From Pseudohalioglobus lutimaris (lineage in GTDB: Bacteria > Pseudomonadota > Gammaproteobacteria > Pseudomonadales > Halieaceae), in contig NZ_PKUS01000028.1 of the NCBI RefSeq assembly GCF_002866825.1, positions 1 to 64,000 on the forward strand: a stretch of DNA of 64,000 bases, written 5' to 3'. Shown here piece after piece: positions 60,962 to 64,000 of the stretch; position 1 is the first letter of the stretch; every line of letters starts with the position of its first letter. Position numbers and translations under genes: made by a program. The notes under the pieces are model-generated. The model saw only the letters and a list, made by a program, of their open reading frames with translations. It ran no database searches and had not been told where the DNA came from.

Positions 60962-62188
60962 TCAGCCGGTGTACTTCTGAAATACCAACGACGCGTTGGT
61001 GCCGCCAAACCCAAAACTATTGGACATGACCCGCTGTAGATCAACGTTCTCCTGACGTTCGATAGCAATGGGTAGGCCTGCCGCCTCTGGATCGAGGTTG
61101 TCGATATTGGCCGAGGCGGCAATAAAGCTATTCTGTTGCATCAGCAGCGAGTAAATTGCCTCCTGCACGCCGGCCGCTCCAAGGGAATGTCCGGAGAGAG
61201 ACTTGGTAGAGCCTACCACGGGAATCTGTCCCACGTCGGCATAGGCTGCTTTCACCGCCTTCAGTTCCTGGATATCGCCGGCTGGCGTAGATGTGCCGTG
61301 GGCGTTGATGTAGTCCACGGGGCCGTCCACGGTAGCAAGGGCTTGTTGCATGCAGCGCACGGCACCTTCACCTGAGGGCGCGACCATGTCGTAGCCGTCT
61401 GATGTCGCCCCATAACCCACCAGCTCCGCGTAAATCCTGGCACCGCGGGCTTTGGCATGCTCCAGTTCCTCGAGTACCAGCATTCCGCCGCCGCCGGCAA
61501 TGACGAAGCCGTCGCGGTCCGCATCGTAGGCGCGAGACGCGCGCTCAGGTGTGTCGTTGTATTTTGTAGAAAGGGCACCCATGGCGTCGAACAGGCTGGA
61601 TAACGTCCAGTGCAATTCCTCGCCGCCCCCGGCAAATACAATATCCTGCTTGTTTAACTGAATTTGCTCCATGGCATTGCCGATGCAATGTGCACTGGTG
61701 GAGCAGGCGGAAGAGATTGAATAGTTCACGCCCTTAATCTTGAATGGCGTCGCCAGACAGGCGGAAACGGTGCTCCCCATGGTCTGGGTCACGCGATACG
61801 GACCAACGCGGCGAAGTCCGCGGTCGCGCAGTATATCGGCGGCTTCAGTCTGACTGGCGGAGGATGCCCCGCCGGAACCGGCGATAATGCCGGTGCGTAC
61901 ATTGGACACGTCACCTTCATCCAGGCCGGCGTCGGCGATCGCCTGTTGCATGGAAATGTAGGCATAAGCTGCTGCGTCACCCATAAATCGCAGCTGCTTG
62001 CGATCAATCATCGAGCGCATGTCAATGTCAGGTGCGCCGGCGATATGGGAGCGCATGCCCATGTCGATCTGTTCCTGACGGATGCTGATCCCGGACTTTC
62101 CCTCGAAAAGGGAGCGGGTCACGCTTTCTGTATCATTGCCCAGGCAGGAGACGATCCCCATGCCTGTTACTGCTATTCGTCTACTCAT
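60962..62188 (-). CDS. fabB: beta-ketoacyl-ACP synthase I
   Basis: FabB elongates unsaturated acyl-ACP in fatty acid synthesis. The ATG chosen gives 408 residues starting [17 protein letters not shown]. Catalytic Cys162 is in [12 protein letters not shown] (Cys163 in E. coli), and the two histidines are in [11 protein letters not shown] and [11 protein letters not shown]. It starts four bases after the fabA stop, the fabAB operon of proteobacteria that make unsaturated fatty acids anaerobically. An upstream in-frame start would overlap fabA. Confidence 0.96.
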   Translation of the reverse strand: MSRRIAVTGMGIVSCLGNDTESVTRSLFEGKSGISIRQEQIDMGMRSHIAGAPDIDMRSMIDRKQLRFMGDAAAYAYISMQQAIADAGLDEGDVSNVRTGIIAGSGGASSASQTEAADILRDRGLRRVGPYRVTQTMGSTVSACLATPFKIKGVNYSISSACSTSAHCIGNAMEQIQLNKQDIVFAGGGEELHWTLSSLFDAMGALSTKYNDTPERASRAYDADRDGFVIAGGGGMLVLEELEHAKARGARIYAELVGYGATSDGYDMVAPSGEGAVRCMQQALATVDGPVDYINAHGTSTPAGDIQELKAVKAAYADVGQIPVVGSTKSLSGHSLGAAGVQEAIYSLLMQQNSFIAASANIDNLDPEAAGLPIAIERQENVDLQRVMSNSFGFGGTNASLVFQKYTG

Positions 62189-62192
62189 CGTT

Positions 62193-62708
62193 TCAGAAGG
62201 ACTCCGTTGACTGGAACAGGCCGACCCGCAGGTCATTTGCCGTGTAGATTTCTCTGCCATCTACCGAAACGCTGCCATCAGCTATGCCCATCACCAGCTT
62301 GCGTTCGATAATGCGCTTCAGGTTGATGTTATAGACCACTTTGCTCGCTGTTGGCAGAATTTGCCCAGTGAACTTTACATCACCTGATCCCAGTGCCCGC
62401 CCGCGACCTGGATTACCGCGCCAGCCCAGAAAAAAGCCCAGTAGCTGCCACATGGCATCGAGGCCCAGGCATCCCGGCATGACCGGGTCAGACGGGAAGT
62501 GACACTCGAAAAACCAGAGATCGGGATGGATATCCAGTTCGGCAATGATTTCGCCCTTGCCGTGGGTGCCGCCCTCAGAGCTGATATGAGTTATGCGGTC
62601 CAGCATCAGCATATTGCCAATGGGCAGACGCGCGTTCCCTTCCCCGAAGAGTTCACCGTGACCGCAGGCGATCAATTCGTCCTTGGAGTAGGCATTTTTT
62701 CCTGTCAT
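62193..62708 (-). CDS. fabA: 3-hydroxydecanoyl-ACP dehydratase/isomerase
   Basis: FabA dehydrates 3-hydroxydecanoyl-ACP and isomerises the product to the cis-3 form, the branch point to unsaturated fatty acids. The ATG chosen gives 171 residues and places the catalytic His70 ([13 protein letters not shown]) and Asp84 exactly as in E. coli. A longer frame upstream lacks homology. It is first in fabAB and has a recognisable promoter. Confidence 0.96.
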   Translation of the reverse strand: MTGKNAYSKDELIACGHGELFGEGNARLPIGNMLMLDRITHISSEGGTHGKGEIIAELDIHPDLWFFECHFPSDPVMPGCLGLDAMWQLLGFFLGWRGNPGRGRALGSGDVKFTGQILPTASKVVYNINLKRIIERKLVMGIADGSVSVDGREIYTANDLRVGLFQSTESF

Positions 62709-62758
62709 ATATTTCTCGTAACGTCTGCTTATATTGTAAGGCGGCAATGAGCGTGCCC

Positions 62759-62786
62759 ATTCTAATACCTGTGCCCGACAAGTCCA
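62759..62786 (-). promoter_or_regulatory. promoter of fabAB
   Basis: On the minus strand TGGACT (62781-62786) and TAGAAT (62759-62764) are separated by 16 bases, giving a start near 62752 and a leader of about 45 bases. Confidence 0.45.
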
Positions 62787-62802
62787 GTTGAATCCATGTA
62801 GT

Positions 62803-62816
62803 GTGACCGGGGTCAC
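62803..62816. promoter_or_regulatory. perfect inverted repeat upstream of fabA, candidate operator
   Basis: GTGACC-GG-GGTCAC is a perfect 6-bp inverted repeat with a 2-base spacer. It lies about 50-65 bases before the predicted fabA start, a position typical for an activator. The adjoining TCACTAGTCA (62813-62822) shares eight bases with the TCACTAGTGA palindrome in front of fadB. It also lies in the divergent gap of the mannose-1-phosphate guanylyltransferase gene, so it could serve that gene. Confidence 0.35.
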
Positions 62817-62924
62817 TAGTCAATCCAGGGGCTCTCCGTTAAGATAAATTGATCGTGTGGTGCCCAGGGGGCTGGTGTACGCGCGGTTACGCTCAAGAGC
62901 CCCACCAAAAAAACAAGGATCCAG

Positions 62925-64000
62925 ATGTTAGTACCTGTACTTCTTTCCGGCGGCGTCGGCAGTCGACTCTGGCCCGTGTCTCGAGAGGCACATCCCAAGC
63001 AATTCCAGCCACTGGCTGGAGAGCTGTCCATGCTGCAGGAAACGCTACAGCGAACCACCGGCCTGGATGAGGCTGCTCCAGTAGTAGTGTGCAATGAGGA
63101 GCATCGGTTCATGGTGGCTGAGCAGCTGCGGCAGGTGGAGATCGCCGCCAGCGCCCTGATACTTGAGCCCGTGGGGCGCAATACTGCGCCTGCCGTGGCT
63201 CTGGCTGCATTACACGCAGTTAATGAGGACCCGGATGCTTTGCTTCTGGTGCTGCCGGCCGATCACGTGATTCAGGATGTAACCGCCTTTGTGGAGGCTG
63301 TCGGAAAGGCCATGCCCCTGGCGCAGCAGGGCAGGTTGATGACCTTTGGCGTGGTGCCGACCAGTCCTGAGACAGGCTATGGCTATATCAATTGCGGCGC
63401 CAGCCTGGGAGAGGATCTCTTCGCTCTGGAGCGTTTCGTCGAGAAGCCGGACGCTGCTACCGCCTCAGCCTATCTGGAGACCGGTAACTATCTATGGAAT
63501 AGCGGCATGTTTCTGCTTGGTGCGTCTGCTTTTATCGCCGAGCTTGGCAAGCATGCGCCCGGCATCCTCGCCGCCTGTGAACAGGCGATGGAAAGTGCTA
63601 GTCGTGACATGGATTTTGTGCGCCCGGATGCGGAGAGTTTTGCCGCGTGTCCGGCAGACAGTATCGACTATGCGGTAATGGAAAATACCAGCAATGGTGG
63701 TGTCGTTTCACTGGATTGTGGCTGGAGTGACGTGGGGGCCTGGTCAGCACTATGGGATGTTGCGTCTCGCGATAGCAGCGGCAACGCATGTCGCGGCGAC
63801 GTATTGCTGGACAACTGCGAGGGTAGCTACTTCTACAGCGATTCGCGATTGGTGGCTGCCACCGGGGTGCGGGATCTGGTGGTTGTGGAAACCGCAGACG
63901 CTGTGTTGGTCGCCGATAAAGCGAGAGTTCAGGACGTCAAGCGCATTGTCAATGAGTTGAAAGTGCAGGATCGCCCGGAGGTGTCTCTTCACCGACGCGT
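62925..64000 (+). CDS. mannose-1-phosphate guanylyltransferase (ManC/AlgA type), 5' part
   Basis: The protein makes GDP-mannose for exopolysaccharide or O-antigen. The first 358 residues are visible and the frame is still open at the window end. The nucleotide-binding signature LLSGGVGSRLWPVSREAHPK is at about 6-25, LPADHVI follows at about 109-115, and the sugar-binding FVEKP comes later. Any C-terminal type II mannose-6-phosphate isomerase domain, usual in ManC/AlgA, would lie outside. GGATCC-type purine bases precede the ATG. It is divergent from fabA. Confidence 0.93.
   Translation, partial: MLVPVLLSGGVGSRLWPVSREAHPKQFQPLAGELSMLQETLQRTTGLDEAAPVVVCNEEHRFMVAEQLRQVEIAASALILEPVGRNTAPAVALAALHAVNEDPDALLLVLPADHVIQDVTAFVEAVGKAMPLAQQGRLMTFGVVPTSPETGYGYINCGASLGEDLFALERFVEKPDAATASAYLETGNYLWNSGMFLLGASAFIAELGKHAPGILAACEQAMESASRDMDFVRPDAESFAACPADSIDYAVMENTSNGGVVSLDCGWSDVGAWSALWDVASRDSSGNACRGDVLLDNCEGSYFYSDSRLVAATGVRDLVVVETADAVLVADKARVQDVKRIVNELKVQDRPEVSLHRR

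Overview
This window looks like chromosomal core genome of a free-living, moderately GC-rich gammaproteobacterium. The evidence is the FadB/FadA pair, FabA/FabB unsaturated fatty acid synthesis, a class Ia ribonucleotide reductase with two ATP-cones, an E. coli-like S10/spc/alpha ribosomal series, Pseudomonas-like type IV pilus minor pilins, and a RegB/RegA (RoxSR-type) redox two-component pair. Gene order matches Pseudomonas in two blocks (proA to lipB, and rplQ...uvrA-MFS-ssb). Placement near the marine Cellvibrionales/Halieaceae is a guess from protein character. No phage, insertion sequence, CRISPR array or defence island is visible.

Layout. 1-7.8 kb: the 3' part of a DinG-type helicase, tRNA-Gly(CCC), yqcC, the fadBA beta-oxidation operon (minus), an unrecognised membrane protein, and three small or medium genes downstream of nrdB. 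7.8-14.7 kb (minus): nrdA-nrdB behind a structured control region, then argD and argF. 14.9-16.1 kb: grxD and a 2-Cys peroxiredoxin. 16.3-26.1 kb (plus): proA-nadD-rsfS-rlmH-mrdA-rodA-mltB-rlpA-dacA-ybeD-lipB, a NAD/ribosome/cell-elongation/lipoate cluster. 26.1-27.9 kb (minus): the RegB/RegA redox pair. 28.0-30.7 kb: prfC, a double-TM2 protein, a YdcH-like protein and a DksA-like zinc-finger protein. 31.0-44.9 kb: rpsJ to rplQ, including secY, rpmJ and rpoA, with good sigma-70 promoters before rpsJ and rpsM and a strong terminator after rplQ. 45.0-52.5 kb (minus): fimT-pilV-pilW-pilX-pilY1-pilE plus a small secreted protein. 52.9-59.1 kb: a small DUF6316-like gene, uvrA, an MFS transporter, ssb and an SDR-fold protein that has lost its catalytic pair. 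59.1-60.9 kb: moaB-moeA. 61.0-62.7 kb (minus): fabA-fabB. From 62.9 kb: the start of a ManC/AlgA-type mannose-1-phosphate guanylyltransferase, cut by the window end.

How the parts work together. The dNTP supply genes sit behind a promoter that carries DnaA-box and NrdR-box-like sites, which suggests coupling to replication initiation and nucleotide pools. The mrdA-rodA-mltB-rlpA-dacA block builds and trims the lateral wall. The minor pilin operon supplies the priming and tip complex of a type IV pilus, with a PilY1 that carries a Cys-rich tandem module inside its von Willebrand A region. Fatty acid breakdown (fadBA) and unsaturated fatty acid synthesis (fabAB) share short sequence words in their upstream regions.

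I did not find a convincingly new multi-gene system. The most worthwhile leads are the PilY1 repeat insertion, the nrdAB control region with its leader inverted repeat, the LSWD motif at both ends of NrdB, the degenerate SDR next to ssb, and the tandem TM2 protein.
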